Source: Prevotellaceae bacterium (lineage in GTDB: Bacteria; Bacteroidota; Bacteroidia; Bacteroidales; UBA932). From it: a stretch of 35,320 nt of DNA. Within the stretch, counting starts at the first letter, position 1. Each line of letters opens with the position of its first letter. Position numbers and translations under genes: made by a program. Shown piece by piece: positions 1-8,348 of this stretch. The DNA lies in the NCBI GenBank assembly GCA_031270845.1, contig JAISXF010000067.1, forward strand, positions 1-35,320, given 5' to 3'. Below the pieces are notes generated by a model. The model was given only the letters and a program-made list of their open reading frames with translations. It was not told the DNA's origin and did not search any database.

Positions 1-1
1 A

Positions 2-1201
2 CTATCTCGCGTGGGAGGTCTCAACCATTCTCAAACAGCAAACCACCGGGGAGGACTGCTTGGGAAAATAGATGCCTCACTTAACCAAAAACTGCAAAAG
101 GTTAAGTGGGGCGAGTTTACAATAGGCAGTTTGTTTGAAGTCGTGGGAACAAAATCGTTAGATAGTAATGCTATTACTTTTACAAAAAAGGGAATAAATT
201 TTGTTGGTAGAACATTTGAAAACAATGGAATTCAAGGAAAAATTGAAAAGCAAGATTTTGAACCTAATAAGCCATTTTCCATTACAGCAACAGTTATTGG
301 CAATTATAAATATGTAAAATATCAAAAAGAGCATTATTATTGTTCTCAAAATATCAACAAATTAACTCCAAAATTTGAAATGAGTGAAAATGTTGCTTAT
401 TTTATGATAACGAATATTTATAAATTTGTTTCTCAATATAACGGACAACAAGGTGGTTATAAATTAGAAGATATGAAAAAATTTAAAATCCACCTTCCCG
501 TTGACCAAAACAACCAAATAAATTTTGCTTTTATGGAATCATTTGTCGCTGAACTGGAAGTTCAGCGTGTCGCTGAACTGGAAGCCTACTTAAACGCTAC
601 TGGATTGACCGATTACACGTTGACCGAAGACGAACAAAAGGCGTTGGAAAGGTTTGAAAAAGGGGAAGTGGAGTTTGAGGAAGTGAATATTATTGATTAT
701 TTTACAATTAAAAATTCAGGCAACATTTTAGCAAAGGACATTGTAGAAAACAGTGGCAATATTCCGTATTTGTCTGCTTCAAAAGAAAATAACGCAGTAA
801 GTTCTTATATTTTATATAACGAAAAATTTATTGATAAAGGAAATTGTGTGTTTATAGGTGGAAAAACTTTTGTTGTAAGTTATCAAGAGAAAGATTTTTT
901 CTCGAATGACAGCCATAATTTATCTTTATATTTGATTGAAAGAGAAAAACAAAACAGATTTACAAATTTATGTTTTGCAACTTGCATAAACAAATCATTA
1001 AGTCCTTTGTATTCTTGGGATAATTCAATCAGCAAAGCAAAAATCAAAAAAGACAAAATTTCATTACCTACCACCGCCACCCACCCCGATTACGCTTTTA
1101 TGCAGACCTTAATTTCGGCGGTTCAGAAGTTGGTAATCGCCGATGTAGTGCGGTATGCCGACAGAAAGATAGCGACGACGAAGAGCCTTTTAGACGTTTA
1201 G
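2..1201 (+). CDS. Type I restriction-modification specificity subunit (HsdS-like), 5' end truncated by window edge
   Basis: Frame is open to the left edge (ORF track starts at GTG 11). Two target-recognition-domain-like halves joined by the helical spacer 'ELEAYLNATGLTDYTLTEDEQKALERFEKGEVEFEEV', typical of HsdS proteins. Confidence 0.8.
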   Translation, partial: LSRVGGLNHSQTANHRGGLLGKIDASLNQKLQKVKWGEFTIGSLFEVVGTKSLDSNAITFTKKGINFVGRTFENNGIQGKIEKQDFEPNKPFSITATVIGNYKYVKYQKEHYYCSQNINKLTPKFEMSENVAYFMITNIYKFVSQYNGQQGGYKLEDMKKFKIHLPVDQNNQINFAFMESFVAELEVQRVAELEAYLNATGLTDYTLTEDEQKALERFEKGEVEFEEVNIIDYFTIKNSGNILAKDIVENSGNIPYLSASKENNAVSSYILYNEKFIDKGNCVFIGGKTFVVSYQEKDFFSNDSHNLSLYLIEREKQNRFTNLCFATCINKSLSPLYSWDNSISKAKIKKDKISLPTTATHPDYAFMQTLISAVQKLVIADVVRYADRKIATTKSLLDV

Positions 1202-1273
1202 ACATTAGACTTTGAGACATTAAACAACGTCTCAAAATCTCTCATCTCCTCGTTTGCTTACGACAGCATCCGG

Positions 1274-1531
1274 ATTGTCGAAGACAGAAACTCAATTGTC
1301 GAAGACAGAAACTCAATTGGCGAAGACAGAAACTTGATTGGCGAAGACAGAAACTTGATTGGCGAAGACAGAAACTTGATTGGCGAAGACAGAAACTTGA
1401 TTGGCGAAGACAGAAACTTGATTGTCGAAGACAGAAACTTGATTGTCGAAGACAGAAACTTGATTGGCGAAGACAGAAACTTGATTGGCGAAGACAGAAA
1501 CTTGATTGGCGAAGACAGAAACTTGATTGTC
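1274..1531. repeat. 21-bp tandem array, about 12 copies (ATTGGCGAAGACAGAAACTTG)
   Basis: Direct count of 'GAAGACAGAAACT' every 21 bp; variants ATTGTC/ATTGGC and CTCAATT/CTTGATT. Confidence 0.97.
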
Positions 1532-1548
1532 GACTACCGTCGGGAGTA

Positions 1549-1580
1549 TTTGCATTTTTTATCTAAAATCTATACCTTTG
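1549..1580 (+). promoter_or_regulatory. Bacteroidota-type promoter TTTG-N20-TACCTTTG for the LysE gene
   Basis: TTTG at 1549-1552 and TACCTTTG at 1573-1580, 10 nt before ATG 1590. Confidence 0.75.
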
Positions 1581-1589
1581 CACACGATT

Positions 1590-2234
1590 ATGGATACAGG
1601 ATTTTTTAAAGGAATATTAGTGGGACTGGGTGCGTCCATTCCCTTAGGCCCGATAGGCGTTTTGGTCGTACAGCGAACTATCAGCAAGGGGCGTAATTCG
1701 GGCTTTATTTCCGGTCTCGGCGCCGCTACGGCCGATACTATTTTTGCTGCTTTGGCCGTACTCAGCCTGGCCTTTGTACAACGCATCTTCGATGCGAACG
1801 AAGCGTATTTTCTTCTCTTTGGCGGATTGCTGGTGGCGGCCATCGGGCTGTCGGTTTACCTGACCAATCCTATCAAACAGCTTCGGCGCAAAAGAGGCGC
1901 CACGCATTCGTTTGAAGACTATATTTCGGTCTTCCTGCTTACGCTTTCCAACCCCGGCGCTACGTTTCTGATGCTGGCGCTCTTTGCGCTGGTTGGGGTA
2001 GATGTCGATAAGCAGTCGGGGGCATTGAATATTGTGATTGTCTTATGGGGCGTGGTAATAGGCGCGGCGGCGTGGTGGTTTTTGCTGAGCTGGCTGATCA
2101 GTCATTTTCGCGATCGCTTCCGCATCCGGCAATTGTGGTATATCAACCGGATTGCAGGCATTGTGATTATGGTACTCGGCATCATTTCCGTTTTCGGCGG
2201 GCTGGAACGTCTGCTGCTGCCGTTGCTGCATTAA
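1590..2234 (+). CDS. LysE family translocator
   Basis: MDTGFFKGILVGLGASIPLGPIGVLVVQRTISKG... multi-pass, LysE/RhtB-like. Start chosen after the promoter; the ORF-track start at 1527 lies before the promoter. Confidence 0.85.
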   Translation: MDTGFFKGILVGLGASIPLGPIGVLVVQRTISKGRNSGFISGLGAATADTIFAALAVLSLAFVQRIFDANEAYFLLFGGLLVAAIGLSVYLTNPIKQLRRKRGATHSFEDYISVFLLTLSNPGATFLMLALFALVGVDVDKQSGALNIVIVLWGVVIGAAAWWFLLSWLISHFRDRFRIRQLWYINRIAGIVIMVLGIISVFGGLERLLLPLLH

Positions 2235-2236
2235 AA

Positions 2237-2262
2237 AACGGGAGCTACTTCCAGCTCCCGTT
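2237..2262. terminator. Hairpin AACGGGAGCT-acttcc-AGCTCCCGTT between convergent genes
   Basis: Perfect 10-bp inverted repeat preceded by an A-run and followed by TT; bidirectional placement. Confidence 0.8.
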
Positions 2263-2294
2263 ATCATTCAATTGCCCATCATCGTTCGACGTTG

Positions 2295-3839
2295 TTAGAC
2301 GATAATTTTATCCCCGTTTTTATCAAACCATTGATGCTCCAGTAGCGCGTAGGAGTTTATGGCTTTTATCCGCAGGCGGCAGTTGTTTTTCCATGCCCAC
2401 CGGCGGCGGCGTGAAATAAGGCCGCTCTTCAGGTATATTGCCATATAAGGATGCAACTTCAGCGTCAAATCTTTGATTTTCTTTTCCTGCGTCAGATAAA
2501 CCAGCTGGTTTTGCAGCATCTCGTCGAAGAGGATAGACGGCACTATCTTCCCTGTTCCCCGACAGGCCGGGCATTGCTCGTTGTTATTGATTTGCGTTGC
2601 CGGCCGCACACGCTGGCGGGTCATCTGCATCAATCCGAACTTCGACAAAGGCAGGATATTATGCCTCGACCGGTCGTTTTCCATCAACGAGCGCATGTGG
2701 ACAAACAGTTTATTACGGTTATCCGGCTTATCCAGATCAATAAAATCGACAACGATGATGCCGCCGATGTCACGCAAACGCAATTGCCGTACCACTTCGG
2801 TCGCCGCTGCTATATTGACTTCCAGCGCCTGTTCTTCCTGCGTTTTATCGCCGCGCGTCCGGCCGCTGTTGACATCTATCACATGCAACGCTTCGGTCTG
2901 CTCCATAATCATATAGGCGCCATTCCGCAACGATACGTATTTCCCAAACGAACTGCGAATTTGTCTCGATACATTAAAACGCTCGAATATAGGGTCGCGA
3001 CCGGTATAAAGTTTCACGATTTTTTCCTGCTCCGGCGCAATCGATCCGACGTATTCCTTTATTTCTTCGTACAGCGAGTTATCGTTGACATGTATATTAT
3101 TATAGGTAACATTCAGCATATCGCGCAGGATTGCCGATGTGCGGTTAATTTCACTAACTAATAACTGCGGCGGGCGCGAGGTACGAATTTTATCGGCGCA
3201 CGATTCCCAGCGTTTAATCAACGCATTGAGTTCCGGCGCCAGCGTCGCCGTCTTTTTCCCTTCGGCCACCGTGCGTACAATCACGCCGAACCCCGGCGGG
3301 ATAATGCTGCGCACAAGCCGCTCCATCCGTTTACGCTCTTCGCGCTGTTCGATTTTTTGGGAAATGGATATTTTATCGGAAAACGGGAGAAGCACCAGGT
3401 TACGACCGGCGATTGAAATCTCCGCCGTCAAGCGCGGGCCTTTGGTCGATATGGATTCTTTAACAATCTGTACCAAAATGGCCTGTCCCTGTGTAAGAAC
3501 ATCGGTAATTTTACCTCCTTTCGGCAGAACTTGGTCACTAGATTTCGGCGCGGTTACAGTCGGGCGTTGGTTAAGCTGCGCTTTTTTCACATAACCGTTC
3601 AAGACATTGAAGTGAAGCCCCAAATCGAAATAATGCAGGAACGCATCCTTCTCGTCGCCCACGTCAACAAATGCAGCATTCAAGGAAGGCAGAATCCGTT
3701 TGACCTTCCCTAAATATATATCGCCCACCGAATAATTACTGGATGTATTTTCTTTTGTAAGCTCAACTAATCGCCTGTCTTCCAGTAATGCTATAGCTAT
3801 TTCCGACGTTGTAACGTCTATAATCAGCTCTCTTTCCAT
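2295..3839 (-). CDS. rng: Ribonuclease E/G family protein (RNase G)
   Basis: S1-like N-terminus 'SVGDIYLGKVKRILPSLNAAFVDVGDEKDAFLHYFDL'; 'GAYMIMEQTEALHVIDVNSGR'; 'CPACRGTGKI' zinc-link motif. Confidence 0.93.
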   Translation of the reverse strand: MERELIIDVTTSEIAIALLEDRRLVELTKENTSSNYSVGDIYLGKVKRILPSLNAAFVDVGDEKDAFLHYFDLGLHFNVLNGYVKKAQLNQRPTVTAPKSSDQVLPKGGKITDVLTQGQAILVQIVKESISTKGPRLTAEISIAGRNLVLLPFSDKISISQKIEQREERKRMERLVRSIIPPGFGVIVRTVAEGKKTATLAPELNALIKRWESCADKIRTSRPPQLLVSEINRTSAILRDMLNVTYNNIHVNDNSLYEEIKEYVGSIAPEQEKIVKLYTGRDPIFERFNVSRQIRSSFGKYVSLRNGAYMIMEQTEALHVIDVNSGRTRGDKTQEEQALEVNIAAATEVVRQLRLRDIGGIIVVDFIDLDKPDNRNKLFVHMRSLMENDRSRHNILPLSKFGLMQMTRQRVRPATQINNNEQCPACRGTGKIVPSILFDEMLQNQLVYLTQEKKIKDLTLKLHPYMAIYLKSGLISRRRRWAWKNNCRLRIKAINSYALLEHQWFDKNGDKIIV

Positions 3840-3890
3840 TCAATAGTAAATGCACAAATTTTACGCACAATAAACACATTATAACAAAAC

Positions 3891-3925
3891 CAACCCGATA
3901 GAAACAAATTCATCGGGTTGTTTTT
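3891..3925 (-). terminator. Hairpin CAACCCGAT/ATCGGGTTG, probably terminating the micro-ORF/HU side
   Basis: Perfect 9-bp inverted repeat 3891-3899 and 3912-3920, with T-rich flanks on both strands. Confidence 0.65.
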
Positions 3926-3953
3926 GCTAACCACACATATTACGTCTTATGCG

Positions 3954-4046
3954 TTATCTTTTCTTTTTATGACGATTCTTACGAAGACGTTTTTTGCGTT
4001 TATGCGTAGACATTTTATGTCTTTTTCTTTTTTTTCCGCTCGGCAT
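3954..4046 (-). CDS. 30-aa highly basic protein MPSGKKRKRHKMSTHKRKKRLRKNRHKKKR, resembling the small Bacteroidota AURKAIP1/COX24-domain (ribosome-associated type) protein
   Basis: Manual translation of the minus strand from ATG (4046-4044) to TAA (3956-3954). Composition and sequence match the tiny Lys/Arg-rich protein commonly found in Bacteroidota; absent from the ORF track because of its length. Confidence 0.85.
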   Translation of the reverse strand: MPSGKKRKRHKMSTHKRKKRLRKNRHKKKR

Positions 4047-4066
4047 AAATCTGTGTGTTCAATTAA

Positions 4067-4357
4067 TTATTTTACTTTCACATTTGTTTTCACCCGATTA
4101 CTAAACACTTTCGCCGGTTTGAACGCCGGGATGTTATGTTCGGGGATCACCAATGTCGTGTTTTTGGAAATATTGCGAGCTGTTTTCTTCGCACGCTTTT
4201 TCACAATAAAACTTCCGAAGCCGCGCAAATATACATTCTTGTTGCTCGACAACGAATTTTTTACTACTTCCATAAACGTTTCTACCGTCCTTTGGACGTT
4301 TACTTTTTCAATGCCAGTACTTTTGGCAATTTCATTAACAATGTCTGCTTTTGTCAT
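4067..4357 (-). CDS. HU/IHF family DNA-binding protein
   Basis: MTKADIVNEIAKSTGIEKVNVQRTVETFMEVVKNSLSSNKNVYLRGFGSFIVKKRAKKTARNISKNTTLVIPEHNIPAFKPAKVF; classic HU/IHF fold signature. Confidence 0.95.
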   Translation of the reverse strand: MTKADIVNEIAKSTGIEKVNVQRTVETFMEVVKNSLSSNKNVYLRGFGSFIVKKRAKKTARNISKNTTLVIPEHNIPAFKPAKVFSNRVKTNVKVK

Positions 4358-4403
4358 AATTTTTTAATTTTAATTAGTTTCTTTATTTTAACAAATTTGA
4401 ATG

Positions 4404-4433
4404 CAAAAGTACAATAATTTTTTGACATACAAA
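4404..4433 (-). promoter_or_regulatory. Bacteroidota-type promoter for the HU gene (TTTG-N18-TACTTTTG)
   Basis: Minus strand: TTTG at 4433-4430, TACTTTTG at 4411-4404. Confidence 0.6.
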
Positions 4434-4571
4434 AAAATATTTGCCAAAAAACAAAATATTTTTCAACATTTTTTATTTTGCCTGTTTATTTCATCTTTTT
4501 ATACTGGGGTATCCGGCCATACACCTATTATATATATGGTGTAATTTTCGTTCTTTCATCAAATCTAAAAA

Positions 4572-5038
4572 TAACAAATGTAAATATATTAATATACAAA
4601 TGTAATAATTATTGGTAATAATCCTTTCGGTTTACAAATGTAGCAATCCGCGTCTGACAAGATTTTTATTACATTTGTAAATCGTCCATAATTATACAAA
4701 TAATATACTTAAAATCAGTGATTTTAAAATTTTACTTATTCTGCTGTTTGCAATAAATTCTGCACAGTTAGCCTTCTTACCCCTAACGGATTGATAAAAT
4801 ACTTTTTCTAAAAGCAAAAACACTTAAAACCCACTACTTTTTGCATATTTATATGAAGGATAGCTATCATTTATGGCTTCCTATAGTTAATGCGTTTTTT
4901 TACGGTTATATTCAATCGAATAATGATTAGTTTGCCGGATTAGGCATTTGCAGGTATTACAAATGTAAATTATACGCTGATTACAAATGTAAACTAAATT
5001 ATGCTTACATTTGTATCTTTAAAAGTTTACAAATATGA
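4572..5038. promoter_or_regulatory. Eight TTAC-N4-GTAA operator-like sites upstream of the XRE regulator
   Basis: Sites at 4572, 4594, 4632, 4669 (inverted), 4957, 4981, 5005 (inverted) and 5027, close to TTACAAATGTAA. The last overlaps the ATG at 5035. The proximal four are spaced 24/24/22 bp. Confidence 0.8.
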
Positions 5039-5472
5039 CAGAGCGATTATCTCAATTTTTAAAGGCAGAGCAACTCACTGCTGCTAATTTTGCCGACCAG
5101 ATAGGCGTACAGCGTGCCGGCGTATCACATATCCTGTCGGGGCGCAATAAGCCCGGCTGTGATTTTCTGGAGAAATTTATTAAGCGGTTTCCGGCAGTAA
5201 ATATCGAGTGGTTTATTACCGGCAAGGGGAAAATGTACAAGGAGCAAGTCATGCCCGAATTGTTTGGGACGCCGGCAGACATTCAGCCCCGCCTTTCGGG
5301 TACGTCCGAAGAGCCGGAACCGCCTGTGGCGACAACTCCTCTCCCGCCCTATTGCACGAAAGCCGCCACGCAGCTACCGGATGAGGCAATGGAAAAAAAT
5401 ATAGAGAAAGTAATTATTCTTTATTCGGACAATACGTTTAGCGCGTACTCGCCAAACCCGTCCTCCTTATAG
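5035..5472 (+). CDS. XRE/HTH family transcriptional regulator
   Basis: [71 protein letters not shown]_3 pattern. Confidence 0.85.
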   Translation: MTERLSQFLKAEQLTAANFADQIGVQRAGVSHILSGRNKPGCDFLEKFIKRFPAVNIEWFITGKGKMYKEQVMPELFGTPADIQPRLSGTSEEPEPPVATTPLPPYCTKAATQLPDEAMEKNIEKVIILYSDNTFSAYSPNPSSL

Positions 5473-7224
5473 CGCGCTCTTTAAATACAGCTCTTTCATT
5501 TGCACCTCGTCGATTTTTGAGGGGGCGTCGAGCATGACGTCGCGGCCGGTGTTGTTTTTGGGAAATGCAATGTAATCGCGGATGGTTTCCTGCCCGCCGA
5601 AGAGGGCGCACCAGCGGTCGAAGCCAAAGGCTATGCCTCCGTGCGGCGGGGCGCCATACCGAAAGGCATTGATAATAAACCCGAATTTGTAGTTCGCTTC
5701 TTCCTCGCTAAAGCCTAATACTTCAAACATGCGCCGCTGCACGTTCGAATCATGGATGCGAATAGAGCCGCCGCCGATTTCGACACCGTTCAGCACAAAG
5801 TCGTAGGCATTGGCATTCACTTGGGCGATGGCGTGGCGGTCGGCAGCATAGAATTTCGGTAAATCTTCGGGTTTGGGCGACGTAAAGGGGTGGTGCATGG
5901 CATAGAAACGCTGCGTTTCGTCGTCCCATTCAAGCAGGGGGAAGTCATATACCCAGAGCGGCGCAAAGACATTGTTCGGGCGCAGGCCCAAGCGGTTGCC
6001 CATCTCAATACGCAGGGCGCCCAACATTTCCTGTGTTTTCTTTTTATCGCCCGACAGGAGCAAAATCAAATCGCCTTGCGAGGCGCGGCATTGGTCGGCT
6101 ATGGCGGCTAAGTGGTCGGGGGTATAGAATTTATCGATGCTCGATTTTATTCCGTCGGTTGTCCGGCGAATATAAACCATGCCTTTGGCTCCGATTTGCG
6201 GGCGTTTGACCCATTCGGTCAATTCGTCGAGCTGCTTGCGCGTATAGTCGGCGCAGGCCGGTACACAAATGCCGCCGATGTACGGGGCGCTGTCGAATAC
6301 TGCGAAGTTTTTTCCTTTCACGGCATCGGTGAGGTCGCTGATGCGCATGTCGAAGCGGATGTCGGGCTTGTCGGAGCCATAGTAGTTGATGGCGTCGGCG
6401 TAGCTCATACGCGGAAAGGCCGTGGTCCATTCCATTCCCAATACGGATTTGAAAAGGTGCTTCGCCAGCCCTTCAAAGGTTTGTAGAATGTCTTCGCGTT
6501 CGACAAAAGCCATTTCGCAGTCGATTTGGGTAAATTCCGGCTGGCGGTCGGCGCGCAGGTCTTCGTCGCGGAAGCAGCGGACGATTTGGAAATAGCGGTC
6601 GTAGCCGGCGACCATTAATAATTGTTTAAATGTTTGGGGGCTTTGCGGGAGGGCGTAAAATTCGCCGGGGTTCATGCGCGAAGGCACCACAAAATCGCGG
6701 GCGCCTTCGGGGGTCGATTTGATTAAAAACGGAGTTTCTATTTCCAAAAACTGCTGGCTGTCTAAATAGCTGCGTACTTCCTGAGCCATTCGGTGGCGTA
6801 GCCGGATGGCTTGTTGCAGAGGCGCACGGCGCAGGTCGAGGTAGCGGAAGCGGGCTCGCAGTTCTTCGCCGCCGTCGCTGTCGTCTTCGATGGTGAATGG
6901 CGGCGTGTCGGCGGGGTTCAGGACGGCAATGGCGGCAGTAGCTATTTCGATGTCGCCGGTAGCGATTTTCGGGTTTTTGTTGCTTCGTTCGACGACCGCG
7001 CCGGTTACTTGCAGAACAAATTCACGCCCCAGCGCGGCGGCGGTTTCGCGTACAGCGGCCGGCGACTCGTCATTGACCGTTAATTGCGTAATTCCGTAGC
7101 GGTCGCGCAGGTCGATAAATGTCATGCCGCCAAAGTTGCGGATACGCTGCACCCATCCGGCCAGCGTTACTTGTTGTCCTTTGTGTTGCAGGCGGAGTTC
7201 GCCGCAGGAGTGTGTTCTATACAT
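5467..7224 (-). CDS. aspS: Aspartyl-tRNA synthetase
   Basis: [48 protein letters not shown] ... class II aaRS motifs '[18 protein letters not shown]' and 'GIAFGFDRW'. Start set at 7224, 26 nt after the -7 motif at 7257-7250. Confidence 0.95.
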   Translation of the reverse strand: MYRTHSCGELRLQHKGQQVTLAGWVQRIRNFGGMTFIDLRDRYGITQLTVNDESPAAVRETAAALGREFVLQVTGAVVERSNKNPKIATGDIEIATAAIAVLNPADTPPFTIEDDSDGGEELRARFRYLDLRRAPLQQAIRLRHRMAQEVRSYLDSQQFLEIETPFLIKSTPEGARDFVVPSRMNPGEFYALPQSPQTFKQLLMVAGYDRYFQIVRCFRDEDLRADRQPEFTQIDCEMAFVEREDILQTFEGLAKHLFKSVLGMEWTTAFPRMSYADAINYYGSDKPDIRFDMRISDLTDAVKGKNFAVFDSAPYIGGICVPACADYTRKQLDELTEWVKRPQIGAKGMVYIRRTTDGIKSSIDKFYTPDHLAAIADQCRASQGDLILLLSGDKKKTQEMLGALRIEMGNRLGLRPNNVFAPLWVYDFPLLEWDDETQRFYAMHHPFTSPKPEDLPKFYAADRHAIAQVNANAYDFVLNGVEIGGGSIRIHDSNVQRRMFEVLGFSEEEANYKFGFIINAFRYGAPPHGGIAFGFDRWCALFGGQETIRDYIAFPKNNTGRDVMLDAPSKIDEVQMKELYLKSAL

Positions 7225-7249
7225 CGGTATGCTTTTTTTAAAATTAGCC

Positions 7250-7257
7250 GCAAAGGT
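7250..7257 (-). promoter_or_regulatory. -7 element TACCTTTG of the aspS promoter
   Basis: Exact TACCTTTG on the minus strand upstream of MYRTHS. Confidence 0.6.
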
Positions 7258-7280
7258 AGTCATTTTTGATTTACGGGCTG

Positions 7281-7865
7281 TCAGCAAATCCGCATTTTCA
7301 ACATTTCCGTCCCGTTGAGCGAAGCGCGCAGCTCGTCGCCGGCGTGGAGGGTGGCGGTAGCAAGGGAGGTCTGCAGGAAAAGGTAATCGCCCATGCGGAA
7401 GGTGAGGAACTGCGAGACGTGGGCAATGGCCTCTTCGACGGAATGCCGGAAGCAGGACGCATCGGCGCAGCGAAGTTCGCCGTTGAGCGATAACCCGAAG
7501 CGGCATTGCCCGATGGCGCCGAGGCCGGCAAGGGGGATAAATTCCGCACCCAGAGGGGCGGCAAAGTCGAACGCACGGGCGCAATCCTGCGGCAATCCCT
7601 GCCTCGCGCACTGCGCGAGGAGGTCGTGCGCCGTCATCGACAGACCGAGGCCGACGGCATCGAAATAGCGGGCGGCAAACGCAGCCCGAATGCTGCGTCC
7701 CAGGCGGCTTATGCGAAACACCAGCGCCAGCCCGGCGCGCAGGTCATGCGTAAAATCGGGATGAAAAAACGGATGTCCGCTCCGCAGCAAGGCCGTATCG
7801 GGCTTAAGGTAGAATACGGGCGCCGGTACCGGTTTTTCCGAATGGGCTATAAAAATCAATTTCAT
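7281..7865 (-). CDS. Fumarylacetoacetate hydrolase family protein
   Basis: [27 protein letters not shown]...; '[15 protein letters not shown]', '[11 protein letters not shown]', '[24 protein letters not shown]'; FAH-family order. TACCTTTG at 7903-7896 lies upstream. Confidence 0.8.
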   Translation of the reverse strand: MKLIFIAHSEKPVPAPVFYLKPDTALLRSGHPFFHPDFTHDLRAGLALVFRISRLGRSIRAAFAARYFDAVGLGLSMTAHDLLAQCARQGLPQDCARAFDFAAPLGAEFIPLAGLGAIGQCRFGLSLNGELRCADASCFRHSVEEAIAHVSQFLTFRMGDYLFLQTSLATATLHAGDELRASLNGTEMLKMRIC

Positions 7866-8061
7866 TAGACGTTAGACTTTTTATTTTTCCAGCTGCAAAG
7901 GTATGCTTTTTAATTAGGAATTGTTTCTCTTTCTGCCGGTGCTGCTCGAGAGCCCGGACGTGCGTTTCATCGTCTTCATGCGCGTTACGCTGCTCTTTGA
8001 TGTTCCGCGTCCATGCGATATAATTCGCATCCTTTACCGGCTGTATGCTACCCATAGTCAA
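7804..8061 (-). CDS. Uncertain small ORF (charged hypothetical protein)
   Basis: MTMGSIQPVKDANYIAWTRNIKEQRNAHEDDETHVRALEQHRQKEKQF...; overlaps the promoter and 5' end of the FAH-family gene. Confidence 0.25.
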   Translation of the reverse strand: MTMGSIQPVKDANYIAWTRNIKEQRNAHEDDETHVRALEQHRQKEKQFLIKKHTFAAGKIKSLTSNEIDFYSPFGKTGTGARILP

Positions 8062-8121
8062 TTGGTTTTAAAATTAATACTTTTGTTTACAAGATGCCCG
8101 TGATGAACCAAAAGACACGTA

Positions 8122-8163
8122 CCTTCCGTTATCCTTAACGAGCCTTCCGTTATCCTTAACGAG
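8122..8163. repeat. Two copies of the 21-bp unit CCTTCCGTTATCCTTAACGAG (same unit as the 18.7-kb array)
   Basis: 8122-8142 and 8143-8163 identical; unit also found in 18702-18955. Confidence 0.95.
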
Positions 8164-8172
8164 CGGCTCGCT

Positions 8173-8273
8173 GAAAGTTGAAAGTTGAGAGTTGAAAGTT
8201 GCCTGCGGCAGGTACAATAAATATGGTTACTCGCCTGTCGCCATTTTCAACTCTCAACTCTCAACTCTCAACT
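8173..8273. repeat. Inverted heptamer microsatellite arms (GAAAGTT/GAGAGTT ... AACTCTC)n
   Basis: 8173-8201 GAAAGTTGAAAGTTGAGAGTTGAAAGTTG; 8245-8273 TTTCAACTCTCAACTCTCAACTCTCAACT. Confidence 0.9.
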
Positions 8274-8303
8274 AAAAAAAGGGCGAACACACCGGTTCGC
8301 CCT
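8274..8303 (-). terminator. Rho-independent terminator GGGCGAAC/GTTCGCCC for the SusE/F-like gene
   Basis: On the minus strand an 8-bp stem is followed by T7. Confidence 0.8.
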
Positions 8304-8348
8304 TTTTGTCTTTACGTCTATTGTCTAAAAGTCTATGTTCTTTCGTAA

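Noticed and set aside
1334-1609. 91-aa ORF encoding IGEDRNL repeats as a real protein
   Set aside because: No promoter or ribosome-binding signal before it; explained by a 21-bp unit without stops.
7225-7611. N-terminal extension of the aspS ORF (ORF track starts at 7611)
   Set aside because: The extension overlaps the FAH-family gene in another frame and lies upstream of the TACCTTTG promoter; AspRS starts at MYRTHS.
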